64,000 nucleotides of DNA from Pseudomonadota bacterium (GTDB lineage: Bacteria; Pseudomonadota; Gammaproteobacteria; Burkholderiales; Burkholderiaceae_C). The translations under genes and the position numbers were made by a program. The notes beneath the pieces were generated by a model. It was not told the origin of the DNA. It made no database searches and saw nothing but the letters and a program-made list of their open reading frames with translations. The stretch is taken from NCBI GenBank assembly GCA_021808445.1, contig JAKBBP010000003.1, positions 1 to 64,000 of the forward strand, in the 5' to 3' direction. Shown here one piece after another: positions 18,310 through 26,130 of the stretch. Each line of letters starts with the position of its first letter. Position 1 is the first letter of the stretch.

Positions 18310-18348
18310 GGCGTGTTTCCTCGTTCAGCGTGCGGCGTGCGTCCCGGC

Positions 18349-19584
18349 TCAGAGTGCCAGCAGGGTCTGCAGCACCTGGTTCTGGGTCTTGATGGTCTGG
18401 GCGTTGGCCTGATAGGACTGCTGCGCCACGATCAGGTCGACCAGCTGGGTGGAGAGATCCACGTTGGAGCCCTCGATGGCGCTGGATTGCAGCGTGCCCA
18501 GGGAGCCCGAACTCGGTGAACCGGTCAGTGGCGGCCCGGATTGATAAGTCTCCAGGAAATAGTTGTTGCCGGCGCGTTGCAGGAACTGTGGCGCCGCGAA
18601 GTTGGTCAAGGTGACCTGGCCGAGAATGGACGACTGGCCGTTGCTGTACTGGCCGTAGACCGTCCCGTCGGGATTGACCGCCAGATTGGTCAGCCCGCCG
18701 GCTGCGTAGCCGTTGTTGCCGATGCTGTTGACGGCCGAGGCGGTGGCGTAATTGGTGGAGCCGGAGAAGCCGACGCTGAGGGTGCTCGGGTTGGCGCCGT
18801 CGGCCCAGGTCAGCGCCCCGGTGGACAGCGCCACCGTGCCGCTGACGGTGCCGGTGGACGTGAACGGCAGGGTCCCCAGCGCGCCCGAGGTCATGCCGCT
18901 TGCACCGGTGGTGCCGTTGACCGAGTAGTACACGTTCCAGTTGGTGCCGGCGCCCGACACCAGCTGGTAGTACGTGGTCATCAGGTGCGGCGAGCCCAGG
19001 CTGTCGTAGACCGTGGTGCTGGTCGAATAGGTGTAGCTCGCGGGATCGCTGGCGGAGAACGCGGTGCCGCTGGCCACCGGAGTGGCGGCCGAGTTCAGGT
19101 TCATCGAGAACACCAGCCCCGACGTGGCCTGCGGGGCCAGCATGCCCTCGGTGATCTGCAGCGGCCCGGAACCCCCGGTGAGCACGCCATTGACCGCGGG
19201 GATGCCGATGAGCTTGCCGCCGTGGGAGTCGATGACGTAGCCGTTGGAGTCCAGCTGGAACTGGCCGTTGCGTCCGTAGACCGTGGAGCCGTTGTAGTCG
19301 AACTGGAAAAATCCATTGCCGTTGATCGCCACGTCCAGCGGATTGCTGGTGCTCTGGATGTTGCCCTGGGAGAACTGCTGCGCCACCGTCGACACCGAGG
19401 TGCCGATGCCGATCTGCCCGTTGGTCGGCGCATTGCCGGCGATGGCCGCGGCATAGGCGTCGGAAAACTCGGCGTTGGACTGCTTGAAGCCGGCGGTGTT
19501 GGCGTTGGAAATGTTGTTGCCCAGCACCTGCAGGTCGGTGGAGGCGGCCTGCAGGCCGGAGATCGCGGTCTGGAACGTGCTCAT
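18349..19584 (-). CDS. flgE: Flagellar hook protein FlgE
   Basis: The 411-residue product starts MSTFQTAISGLQAASTDLQV and has NNISNANTAGFKQ near the N-terminus, GFFQFDYNG, and the C-terminal SNVDLSTQLVDLIVAQQSYQANAQTIKTQ helix. ATG at 19584 was preferred to one 126 bases upstream because it gives the canonical N-terminus. The variable middle is Ser/Gly/Thr-rich. FlgE builds the universal joint; its length is set by FliK (42731-44182). Confidence 0.95.
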   Translation of the reverse strand: MSTFQTAISGLQAASTDLQVLGNNISNANTAGFKQSNAEFSDAYAAAIAGNAPTNGQIGIGTSVSTVAQQFSQGNIQSTSNPLDVAINGNGFFQFDYNGSTVYGRNGQFQLDSNGYVIDSHGGKLIGIPAVNGVLTGGSGPLQITEGMLAPQATSGLVFSMNLNSAATPVASGTAFSASDPASYTYSTSTTVYDSLGSPHLMTTYYQLVSGAGTNWNVYYSVNGTTGASGMTSGALGTLPFTSTGTVSGTVALSTGALTWADGANPSTLSVGFSGSTNYATASAVNSIGNNGYAAGGLTNLAVNPDGTVYGQYSNGQSSILGQVTLTNFAAPQFLQRAGNNYFLETYQSGPPLTGSPSSGSLGTLQSSAIEGSNVDLSTQLVDLIVAQQSYQANAQTIKTQNQVLQTLLAL

Positions 19585-19630
19585 GGCGCGGCGTGATGGA
19601 CGGGGGAAGGGGGGAGCGCGGGCGTGGGTC

Positions 19631-20323
19631 TCACATGACCCCGACCACACCCGACAAGGGAATCGAGCCGCTCTGGCCCTGGATCTGCAGGGTCGGCGAG
19701 GAGCCTGCATTGAGCATCACCGACACCACCTGGCCGCTGCCGAAGGGCGCCGCGCCGACGCTGGCGCCGTTGCCGTCGGTGGCCTGCACCGCGAAGGTGT
19801 AGCTGCCCGGCGCCGCCGCGGCGCCCGAGGCGTCGGTGCCGTTCCAATGGAAGGACTGCACACCCGCGGCCAGGGAGCCCAGGTCCAGGGTGTTGACGGT
19901 CTGGCCGGCCGCGTTGTTGATCTGCACCTGCACGTCACGCGCACCGCTGGCCAGCGTGAAGCCGCCTGCGCTGCCCCCGCTGGCGCCCAGGCTCAGCGAG
20001 TTGTCGTCGAACACCACGTTGCGACCGACCAGCGAGGCGGCCTGCAGGCTCTGGCTCTGCGCCAGTTGCGAGGTCAACGCGGCCAGAGACTGCTGCATGG
20101 CCTGCACGCCGCTGGCGGTGCTGAACTGCGCCAGCTGGGCCGACAGGTCGGTGTTGCTCATGGGGTTGAGCGGATCCTGGTTGGTCAACTGGGTGACCAG
20201 CAGGTTGTAGAAGGTGCTCGCATTGCCCAGCGCGGAAGCGCCGCTGGCGCCCGAACTGCTCGAGCTGCCGGTCGACTCCAGCGAGGAGAGAAAGGGGTTG
20301 CTGCCGATCGGGGAGGTGGACAT
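19631..20323 (-). CDS. flgD: Hook assembly (capping) protein FlgD
   Basis: The 230-residue product has the FlgD N-terminal export/capping region with FYNLLVTQLTNQDPLNPMSNTDL followed by AQFSTASGVQAMQQSL. The C-terminal tudor/FnIII-like part has FHWNGTDASG and GSYTFAVQATD. It forms the temporary cap under which FlgE polymerises. It lies between flgC and flgE. Confidence 0.95.
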   Translation of the reverse strand: MSTSPIGSNPFLSSLESTGSSSSSGASGASALGNASTFYNLLVTQLTNQDPLNPMSNTDLSAQLAQFSTASGVQAMQQSLAALTSQLAQSQSLQAASLVGRNVVFDDNSLSLGASGGSAGGFTLASGARDVQVQINNAAGQTVNTLDLGSLAAGVQSFHWNGTDASGAAAAPGSYTFAVQATDGNGASVGAAPFGSGQVVSVMLNAGSSPTLQIQGQSGSIPLSGVVGVM

Positions 20324-20342
20324 GGGGGAATTCCTCGGGGGA

Positions 20343-20759
20343 TCACTGGCCCAGCGTGAGGGTCTTGAGCAGGAGATTCTTGGCGGTGTCGGCGACGTTC
20401 ACGTCCGCCTGGTACGAGCGCGATGCGGAGATCATGTTGACCATCTCGTCCACCGGATTGACGTTGGGGTAGGCGACATAGCCTTGCTTGTTGGCCAGCG
20501 GGTTGCCCGGCTGGTAGACCATGCGCATCGGACCGGGCTTTTGCACCACGCCGGCCACCTGCACGCCATCCACGCCCGCGCCGGCACCCGGCGCACTCAG
20601 GGGCTGCGCCGCGAACACCACCTCGCGGGCACGGTAGACCTGGCCGTTGGAGCTGGTGGCCGAGTCGGCGTTGGCCAGGTTGCTGGCGACGACGTTGAGC
20701 CGGTAGCTCTGTGCATTCAGGCCGGTGCTGGCGACGTCCAGGGCGGTGAACAGGGACAT
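20343..20759 (-). CDS. flgC: Proximal rod protein FlgC
   Basis: The 138-residue product starts [20 protein letters not shown], has [17 protein letters not shown] and [26 protein letters not shown], and ends TLTLGQ. All fit FlgC. It lies 22 bases after flgB. It is exported and forms part of the proximal rod. Confidence 0.95.
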   Translation of the reverse strand: MSLFTALDVASTGLNAQSYRLNVVASNLANADSATSSNGQVYRAREVVFAAQPLSAPGAGAGVDGVQVAGVVQKPGPMRMVYQPGNPLANKQGYVAYPNVNPVDEMVNMISASRSYQADVNVADTAKNLLLKTLTLGQ

Positions 20760-20781
20760 GGTGCGGTTCCTGGGTCGGGGC

Positions 20782-21192
20782 TCAACCCGTGATGGCCGAG
20801 TTGAGCATCTTGATGCGCTGGGTCAGGAACGTGAGGTCCGACTCGTACTGGATCGAGTTTTTCGCGAAAGCCGACTGTTCCCGGTTCATGTCCACCGTGT
20901 TGCCGTCCAGGCGTTCCGTATTGCCCTGCTGGTAGGCCACGAAACCGGCACCCGGCTGGCCGCCACCCGGCGCCTGCATCTGTCCGGACTGATCGGTCTT
21001 GAGGCCCAGGCTCGGGGCTTGGCCCGACACCGCGCTTTGCAGGGCCTTGGCAAAGTCCATGTCGACGGCCTTGTAGCCCGGCGTGTCCGCGTTCACGATG
21101 TTCGCCGCCAGCAGCTGCTGGCGCGAGGCGCGGAGATCCAGCGCATCTTGCAGCGGCGCGAAGGCTCGGTCGAGGATGGAGGGCGGGAACAT
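20782..21192 (-). CDS. flgB: Proximal rod protein FlgB
   Basis: The 136-residue product starts [18 protein letters not shown], has [19 protein letters not shown] and the C-terminal [20 protein letters not shown] helix typical of FlgB. ATG at 21192 was chosen for family length. It is the first gene of the long minus-strand hook/rod operon. A sigma-54 promoter-like element lies 65 bases upstream (21257-21273). Confidence 0.94.
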   Translation of the reverse strand: MFPPSILDRAFAPLQDALDLRASRQQLLAANIVNADTPGYKAVDMDFAKALQSAVSGQAPSLGLKTDQSGQMQAPGGGQPGAGFVAYQQGNTERLDGNTVDMNREQSAFAKNSIQYESDLTFLTQRIKMLNSAITG

Positions 21193-21256
21193 GGGCTTGC
21201 AGGGGCGGCGGCGATCAGGGCGGCAGGGCGGCAACGCAACGGCTTGTGCCCCATCG

Positions 21257-21273
21257 AAGCAGAAACCATGCCA
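21257..21273 (-). promoter_or_regulatory. Sigma-54 promoter for flgB operon
   Basis: On the minus strand TGGCATG, GTTT, CTGCTT: a GG dinucleotide and a GC dinucleotide exactly 10 bases apart, as RpoN requires. The -24 half is a near-perfect TGGCAYG and the -12 half (CTGCT) has one change. It is 65 bases before flgB. Confidence 0.65.
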
Positions 21274-21521
21274 CGCAGTCCGGCGGCCTTCGCGATGCGG
21301 CGCATTCCGGGGCACTCCCCTCGAAGGCCGGGTGGATTCGGCCCGCGGCGCCGGGCGGCCACCCGGCCCGTGCCCCCCCGCCGCGCGCCTTGCCGCGAGG
21401 CGGGGGGCGGCAAGGCCTTGCCGCTTGCCGGCCGCCCCGAAGCGGCAGCGCATGCAGGCGCTCGGGCTTGGCCGGAGCCGGTCGGGGTCGGTTCCCGGGG
21501 CCGCCGCGCCCGGCTTTCGGG

Positions 21522-21537
21522 TGGTACGGAGCTTGCA
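21522..21537 (+). promoter_or_regulatory. Sigma-54 promoter for flgA
   Basis: TGGTACG, GAGC, TTGCA: one change from the RpoN consensus TGGCACG-N4-TTGCW with exact GG-N10-GC spacing, 109 bases before the flgA ATG. Confidence 0.75.
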
Positions 21538-21646
21538 TCCGTGCTCCTGACCTGTCCCGCTCGTGGGCGGCACAGGACAGGAGGTGGAGCGCGGTCGTCG
21601 CGCTGGCGGGTTCCCGCCGATGGGACCAGGGAGGCGGGGCAGGGTG

Positions 21647-22495
21647 ATGCAAGGGCAGAGCAGGACGCGCAGGGCGCAGTCGGGTGGTGGCGGGGGGGAT
21701 GCCCTGCCGCAGGCCCGCGTGGCCGGCGCGACGGGCATCGCGGGACGGGTGGGACTGGTGCTGGTGGTGCTGGTGGTGCTGCTCGCGGCCCTGGGCTGTC
21801 CGGCCAGGGCCCATGCCTCCGCAGCGCCTCCTTCCGCGGACTCGAGCTCGTCGCGCTGGGAGTCGCCGGCGGCCTTGAGCCGCGCGGCCGAGGAGTTCGT
21901 GCGCTCCCACCTGCCCGCGGAAGCAGCGGCCGACCATGTGCGCCTGCATGCGGGCCGCGTGGCCGCGCGCTTCCCGGCCTGCGCGCCGCAGCGTCTGCTG
22001 GCACTGCCCTTCGGCGATCCCAGTCCCTACGGCGCGCAGACCGTGCAGTTGCGCTGCGAGGGACCTCGGATGTGGTCCGTCTACCTGCAGGTCAGCGTCG
22101 ACTGGCCGCAGCAGGTGGTGGTGGCGGCCCATGCGATCTCTCCCGGGCACACGCTCCGGCCCTCCGACCTGCAGGTCTTGCAGCGCGATCGCGCCGGCCT
22201 GCCTCCGGGGGCTCTCCAGAGCGAGTCCCAGGCAGACGGTCGCGTGCTGCGGTTCGGCGTGGCGGCCGGCCAGAGCATCACCGAATCCATGCTTTCCGGT
22301 CCCCGGTTGATCCACTACGGTCAGGCGGTGTCCCTGATCGCCGAAGGAGACGGGGTCCGCCTGGTGGCCCTGGGCATCGCCCTGCAGGATGGCAGTCAGG
22401 GCCAGACCGTGCTGGTGCGCAATGCCCAGTCGGGCAAGGTGGTCAGCGGCGTGGTCGACGCCCACGGGAATGTGGTGGCCGCGCTGTTCCGCTGA
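21647..22495 (+). CDS. flgA: P-ring assembly chaperone FlgA
   Basis: The 282-residue product is a periplasmic chaperone for FlgI. A long basic N-terminal stretch precedes one hydrophobic segment (about residues 37-55, RVGLVLVVLVVLLAALG). The SAF domain then follows, with HAISPGHTLRPSDLQVLQRDRAGLP and GQSITESMLSGPRLIHYGQAVSLIAEG. The C-terminus is NAQSGKVVSGVVDAHGNV. ATG at 21647 was chosen because a purine-rich stretch (AGGGAGGCGGGG) precedes it; the first 36 or so residues are longer than usual and a later start is possible. It is divergent from flgB. Confidence 0.9.
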   Translation: MQGQSRTRRAQSGGGGGDALPQARVAGATGIAGRVGLVLVVLVVLLAALGCPARAHASAAPPSADSSSSRWESPAALSRAAEEFVRSHLPAEAAADHVRLHAGRVAARFPACAPQRLLALPFGDPSPYGAQTVQLRCEGPRMWSVYLQVSVDWPQQVVVAAHAISPGHTLRPSDLQVLQRDRAGLPPGALQSESQADGRVLRFGVAAGQSITESMLSGPRLIHYGQAVSLIAEGDGVRLVALGIALQDGSQGQTVLVRNAQSGKVVSGVVDAHGNVVAALFR

Positions 22496-22510
22496 GACGC
22501 CACGGAGCGC

Positions 22511-22524
22511 GTCAAAACCCTGAC
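22511..22524. promoter_or_regulatory. FleQ-like box, copy 1
   Basis: GTCAAAACCCTGAC, inside a 6-base-arm inverted repeat GCGTCA-N6-TGACGC (22509-22526). It resembles the published Pseudomonas FleQ consensus GTCAATAAATTGAC. It lies just after flgA and 113 bases before the sigma-54 element of the GGDEF operon. Two more copies are at 35415 and 36764. Confidence 0.55.
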
Positions 22525-22636
22525 GCCATCGTGAGCATCGGAGGGGATGACGGTCGTCACCCGCCTTGCGCTTGAGCTCCGTCCGCGCGGCTTGCCCCTC
22601 TGGAAACGCAAGTTTTCACGGTGCGGGAGCTTGGGC

Positions 22637-22653
22637 TGGCATCAGGCTTGCTA
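22637..22653 (+). promoter_or_regulatory. Sigma-54 promoter for GGDEF/CheW operon
   Basis: TGGCATC, AGGC, TTGCTA: a strong RpoN match with GG-N10-GC spacing, 32 bases before the ATG at 22685. It places the signalling operon under the same sigma factor as the flagellar genes. Confidence 0.75.
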
Positions 22654-22684
22654 GGCCCACGGCAAGCACAGGGAGGGTGACGCC

Positions 22685-23608
22685 ATGGGGGCGTGGGCAT
22701 ACGACGAGATGTACGGCTGCGCCGCGGGGAGCGTGCCGGCGGCGCCGGGCGTGACGCCCTTGCCGACCCGGAGGGCGCGGGAACTGGCGCAGGGCGAGGC
22801 CAGTCTGCAACTGCCGGCCGGAGTGTTGCGCCATGTCCGCCGCAGTCTGTCGCACTGGATCGACGGCGTGCTGGAGGCGAATGCCCTGGCGCGCGTCGTG
22901 GCCCTTCCCGCGCAGGTCGCGCAGGGGCTGGCGCAGGCCTTGCAGGCAGCCAGTCAGGGCTCGTCCCTGCTGGCCGGGCTGGCCGATGCGCTGGAGCAGG
23001 CCCAGGCCCTGCAGCGCATGAGCTGTGGCGCCACGCCGCGGCCGACCCTGGTGCGTGAAGGCCTCGGGCTGCTGATGCGTCTGGCCGACCTGGAGTCGGA
23101 CTGGGCGGCGCAGCAGGCCTGGCTGGACCCGCTGACCGGACTGCCGGGCCGCCGGGCGCTGTTGCAGCGACTGCAGGCGGAGCTCAGCCGCCTGCGGCGC
23201 CAGGGCGATGATTGCTGCGTGGCGCTCATCGACCTGGATCGATTCAAGCCGGTCAACGATCAGTTCGGCCATCTGGTCGGCGACCAGTACCTGGCGGCCT
23301 TCGCGGGCGCCCTCAGCTCGCGCCTGCGCAGCTACGACGCTGCCTTTCGCTACGGGGGCGACGAATTCGTGCTGTGCCTGCCGCAGGCCGGCGAGCAGGA
23401 GGCCCGCGGCGTGGTCGAGCGCATTCGTCGAGGCCTGGCCGAGAAGCCCCTGGTGAAGGCCGAGGGGCGCGAACTGTATGCCGCATTCTCCGCGGGGGTG
23501 GCAGCGCTGGATCCGCACAAGTCCCTGGGGCAGGTCCTCGGCGAGGCGGATTCCCGGCTGTACGCCGCGAAGCGGGCTGGCGGGCATCCTCCGGTCGGCG
23601 CGGCCTGA
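22685..23608 (+). CDS. Diguanylate cyclase (GGDEF protein)
   Basis: The 307-residue product makes c-di-GMP from two GTP. A helical N-terminal domain (1-140) of unknown type precedes a complete GGDEF domain: DPLTGLPGRR at 148-157, DLDRFKPVND at 183-192, and the active site RYGGDEF with GGDEF at 224-228. A product-inhibition I-site RSYD sits at 215-218, the correct five residues upstream. No membrane span or signal peptide is seen. AGGGAGGGTGAC precedes the ATG. It is the first gene of a sigma-54-driven operon with CheW-type genes, so its activity is probably tied to motility. Confidence 0.9.
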   Translation: MGAWAYDEMYGCAAGSVPAAPGVTPLPTRRARELAQGEASLQLPAGVLRHVRRSLSHWIDGVLEANALARVVALPAQVAQGLAQALQAASQGSSLLAGLADALEQAQALQRMSCGATPRPTLVREGLGLLMRLADLESDWAAQQAWLDPLTGLPGRRALLQRLQAELSRLRRQGDDCCVALIDLDRFKPVNDQFGHLVGDQYLAAFAGALSSRLRSYDAAFRYGGDEFVLCLPQAGEQEARGVVERIRRGLAEKPLVKAEGRELYAAFSAGVAALDPHKSLGQVLGEADSRLYAAKRAGGHPPVGAA

Positions 23609-23644
23609 TTTCCCACGCACCCGCCAGGACCTGGAGTCCCTCGC

Positions 23645-25480
23645 GTGAACCTCGCCCAAGCCAGCCCCGGTGACCTGCGTACGGCCTTCGGGCTCGATGC
23701 GCGCGAATTCCTGGCGCGCTTCGACGACGCCGTGCGCGAGGCCTGCGATCGGCGCGACCAGCAGGCGCTGGGCGCAGCGGCCGAGGCCCTGCGGGGCATT
23801 CGCATCGGCGCCGAGTTCCTCGGCCTGGAGGCCTTGTCGGATGCCTGTCGCGACGTCGAACGCGAATTGCTGGTGCAGTTGCCGCATCTGGACGCGCAGG
23901 CTGGCGCCGAGCGCGCTCGCATGCATCGACTGGCCCGCGCCCTGCACGAGGCCCTGGAGCAGTTCCTGCGCGAGGCCCCGAGCGTGGATGGGGCGCCGCC
24001 GCAAGGTGCCGACGCTTGCGCGCAGGACTGCGGCGCCCCTGCGCCCCGGCTGACCCTGGTTGCGGCCCAACCGGGGGCTCTGGACCCTGCCGTGCAGCCC
24101 GAGGGACACGCCGAGCCCGAGGCGCAAGCCGGGACCCGGGGGAATGCGGCACTTGAGGAACAGGTCTTGGCCGAGAGGGAGTCGGGGGTCGTGGTCGAAA
24201 CCGAAACGCGCACGGGGGAGGCGGGCGATGCGCAGGACGGAGCGCCCGAGGCCGCGCCGGAGCTCGCATCCGATGTTCCGACCGAGGCGAAGCCCGAGGC
24301 CAGCTCGGTTGTCGAGGAGGACGCCGGCTGGGCGTCGCGACCGCAGGGGGGGGGCGATCCGCAACGGGAGAGCGATCCGCAGCGGGAGAGCGATCCGCAG
24401 CGGGAGAGCGATCCGCAGCGGGAGAGCGATCCGCAGCGGGAGAGCGATCCGCAGCGGGAGGCGGCGTGGAGCGCCGGGGATCTGACGCTTTGCCTGCAGC
24501 GGGCGGTGGAGCCCTTGCGCGAGAGCCTGGCGCAGACCAACGAGCTGCTCCGAGGACAGGTCCAGGGCTGGGAGGGACTGCGAGAGACCCTCGTGCAGGC
24601 CCTGGCCGCAACGGTCGACGAGGCGCGTGCCCTGGCCGGTCAGGCGGTCGCCGCAGCGGCATCGCAGGCGGCGTCGCAGGCAGCGTCGCAGGCGGCGTCG
24701 GAGATGGCCTCGGAGGCAGCCTCGCAGCTAGCCTCGGAGGCAGCCTCGCAGGTCGCCTCCCAGATGGCCTCGCAGATGGCCTCCCAGATGGCCTCGCAGA
24801 TGGCCTCGCAGGTCAGCACGCGGGTCGTCGAGGCGCTGCGCGAGCAGCCCGCGCCGGGGCCGGGCGGACCGGCAGAGGAAGGCCCGGGCCAGGAAGCCGC
24901 CGCGCTGTCCACGCCGCCGGGCAGCGAGCGGGAACATGGGCCGGACCCGGAGCCGCAGGACGCAACCGCGGACCAGGTGTCGCATTGGCACGGGGTGTTG
25001 CAGGTGCGCCTGGCGCGCCTGGGGCCCTGGACCCTGGCCCTGCCCGCCGAGCAGGTGCTCGGCCAGCTCGCGGCGCCGGCGCGTCTGCTGCCCCTGCCCC
25101 AGGGCGATACCCTGGTGCTGACCGACCATGGTGCGCTGCCCGAGGTGGGCCTGGAGGCCTGCTGGGGCCTGCCGCCGCAGGAGACGCCTGGCGACTACCT
25201 CTTGCTGCGCGACGGGGAGGTGGGCTATGCGCTGCGTGTGCAGCAGGTCCTGCAGCCCCAGGCCCTGCATTTCTGGGGTCTGCCCGCTCAGCTGGGGGCG
25301 CCGGTGGGGCTGGCCGCGGCAGCCGTGTTGAACGAGCCGCCGCAGGTCCCGGGCCTGCAGCCCGCGGGCTCCGAACTGGCGCTGCTGCTGGACCCGGGCT
25401 TCGTGGCCTGGGAGCATGCACGCGCGCAACTCGCCCGGCAGGCCACCGGGTGCGCGACCGAGCAGCCGAGGGAGTCATGA
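23645..25480 (+). CDS. Degenerate HPt + repeat + CheW-like domain protein
   Basis: The 611-residue product (GTG start) has three parts. Residues 10-110 resemble a CheA-type HPt domain, but the motif reads AEALRG (E47 where the phosphorylated His should be) before LGLEALSDACRDVE. Residues 110-440 are acidic and low-complexity with two tandem repeats: DPQRES x6 and (A/M)ASQ x13. Residues about 445-611 look like a CheW/SH3-type domain (GPWTLALPAEQVLGQL, LLPLPQGDTLVLTDHG). There is no kinase or dimerisation domain. It overlaps the downstream cheW gene (ATGA). A scaffold role is inferred; no exact homologue is recognised. Confidence 0.6.
   Translation: MNLAQASPGDLRTAFGLDAREFLARFDDAVREACDRRDQQALGAAAEALRGIRIGAEFLGLEALSDACRDVERELLVQLPHLDAQAGAERARMHRLARALHEALEQFLREAPSVDGAPPQGADACAQDCGAPAPRLTLVAAQPGALDPAVQPEGHAEPEAQAGTRGNAALEEQVLAERESGVVVETETRTGEAGDAQDGAPEAAPELASDVPTEAKPEASSVVEEDAGWASRPQGGGDPQRESDPQRESDPQRESDPQRESDPQRESDPQREAAWSAGDLTLCLQRAVEPLRESLAQTNELLRGQVQGWEGLRETLVQALAATVDEARALAGQAVAAAASQAASQAASQAASEMASEAASQLASEAASQVASQMASQMASQMASQMASQVSTRVVEALREQPAPGPGGPAEEGPGQEAAALSTPPGSEREHGPDPEPQDATADQVSHWHGVLQVRLARLGPWTLALPAEQVLGQLAAPARLLPLPQGDTLVLTDHGALPEVGLEACWGLPPQETPGDYLLLRDGEVGYALRVQQVLQPQALHFWGLPAQLGAPVGLAAAAVLNEPPQVPGLQPAGSELALLLDPGFVAWEHARAQLARQATGCATEQPRES
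24354..24461 (+). repeat. 18-bp tandem repeat, 6 copies (DPQRES)
   Basis: Unit GCGATCCGCAGCGGGAGA occurs six times without gaps; the first copy has one internal change and the last one terminal change. It encodes DPQRES hexapeptides inside the HPt/CheW-like gene. Unit length is a multiple of three, so copy number can vary without a frameshift. Confidence 0.95.
24656..24811 (+). repeat. 12-bp tandem repeat, 13 copies (xASQ/xASE)
   Basis: Thirteen 12-base units of the type ATGGCCTCGCAG encode AASQ x3, AASE, MASE, AASQ, LASE, AASQ, VASQ and MASQ x4. The tetrapeptide array probably forms a helical or extended spacer between the N-terminal and CheW-like parts. The most uniform units (MASQ) are at the 3' end, which suggests recent expansion there. 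Confidence 0.95.
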
Positions 25481-26130
25481 GCGAGGCGCTCTCCCGCGAA
25501 CCGAGCGTCAAGATTTCGTCGCCCCTGCGCCCGGGGACGACGCAAGGGGCATCCGCGGAGTCCCGCGGCATGGCCACGGCGGGACCTGGCGCGACCGGCG
25601 CAGCGGGGCCGCTGCCGGCGATGGGATTCGCGGCGGCGCTGGCCGGCAGTTGGCTGTTGTTCGAGGTCGATGGCCAGGTCTGCGCAGTCGACAGCCGGCA
25701 ATTGCGCCAGATCGCGCTGGCCTCGAGCATCGTCGAACTCCCGGGTCGGCGCCCGCGCGACTGGCCGGGGGTGATCGCATGGCAACAGCGGGTGCTGGCC
25801 GTGCTGGACTGCGGCGCGGCGATGGGCCGACGGCCGAGCCGGGGCCGCGAGGGCGCCCGGGTGCTGCTGGTGCAGGATGATGGCCGCCTGTGGGCCTTGC
25901 TGGTGGATCAGGTGCGTGGGGTCCACCAGGCGCAGCCGGAGCAGTTGATCGAGGTGCAGGCCGGTCTGCCGGTGCCATGGAACTCGGTCCGGGCCCTGCT
26001 GCCCCTTCCCGCGGAGTCCGGCGGCGACGTCTGTCCCGTGCTGCATGTGCCCACTTTGTGCAAGGGCTGCCTGGAGGCGTCGACCGACACGCCGTCTCCG
26101 CGCGCCGAGCCACCGGAGTTGCGAGCGTGA
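25477..26130 (+). CDS. CheW-like chemotaxis coupling protein
   Basis: The 217-residue product has a polar N-terminal extension (1-55) and then a CheW domain (about 58-200): SWLLFEVDGQVCAVDSRQLRQI, IVELPGRRPRDWPGVIAWQQRVLAVLD, and ALLVDQVRGVHQAQPEQLIEV. These match the CheW pattern of strand pairs and the G-V-I-x-x-x-x-x-x-L-x-V-x-D segment. It has no kinase domain. The start overlaps the previous stop (ATGA), and the stop overlaps the next start (GTGA), so the three proteins are translationally coupled. In known systems CheW links receptors to CheA. Confidence 0.8.
   Translation: MSEALSREPSVKISSPLRPGTTQGASAESRGMATAGPGATGAAGPLPAMGFAAALAGSWLLFEVDGQVCAVDSRQLRQIALASSIVELPGRRPRDWPGVIAWQQRVLAVLDCGAAMGRRPSRGREGARVLLVQDDGRLWALLVDQVRGVHQAQPEQLIEVQAGLPVPWNSVRALLPLPAESGGDVCPVLHVPTLCKGCLEASTDTPSPRAEPPELRA

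Larger units (their letters stand above)
21193..21646. other. Divergent flgB-flgA regulatory region
   Basis: These 454 very GC-rich bases hold two outward-facing sigma-54 elements (21257-21273 for flgB, 21522-21537 for flgA) and no supported gene. I saw no GTCA-N6-TGAC box here. Long open frames crossing the region lack family features. Confidence 0.6.

Noticed and set aside
24354..24461. Possible CRISPR array
   Set aside because: The 18-base units are contiguous without spacers and encode DPQRES inside a gene, so they are a coding minisatellite.
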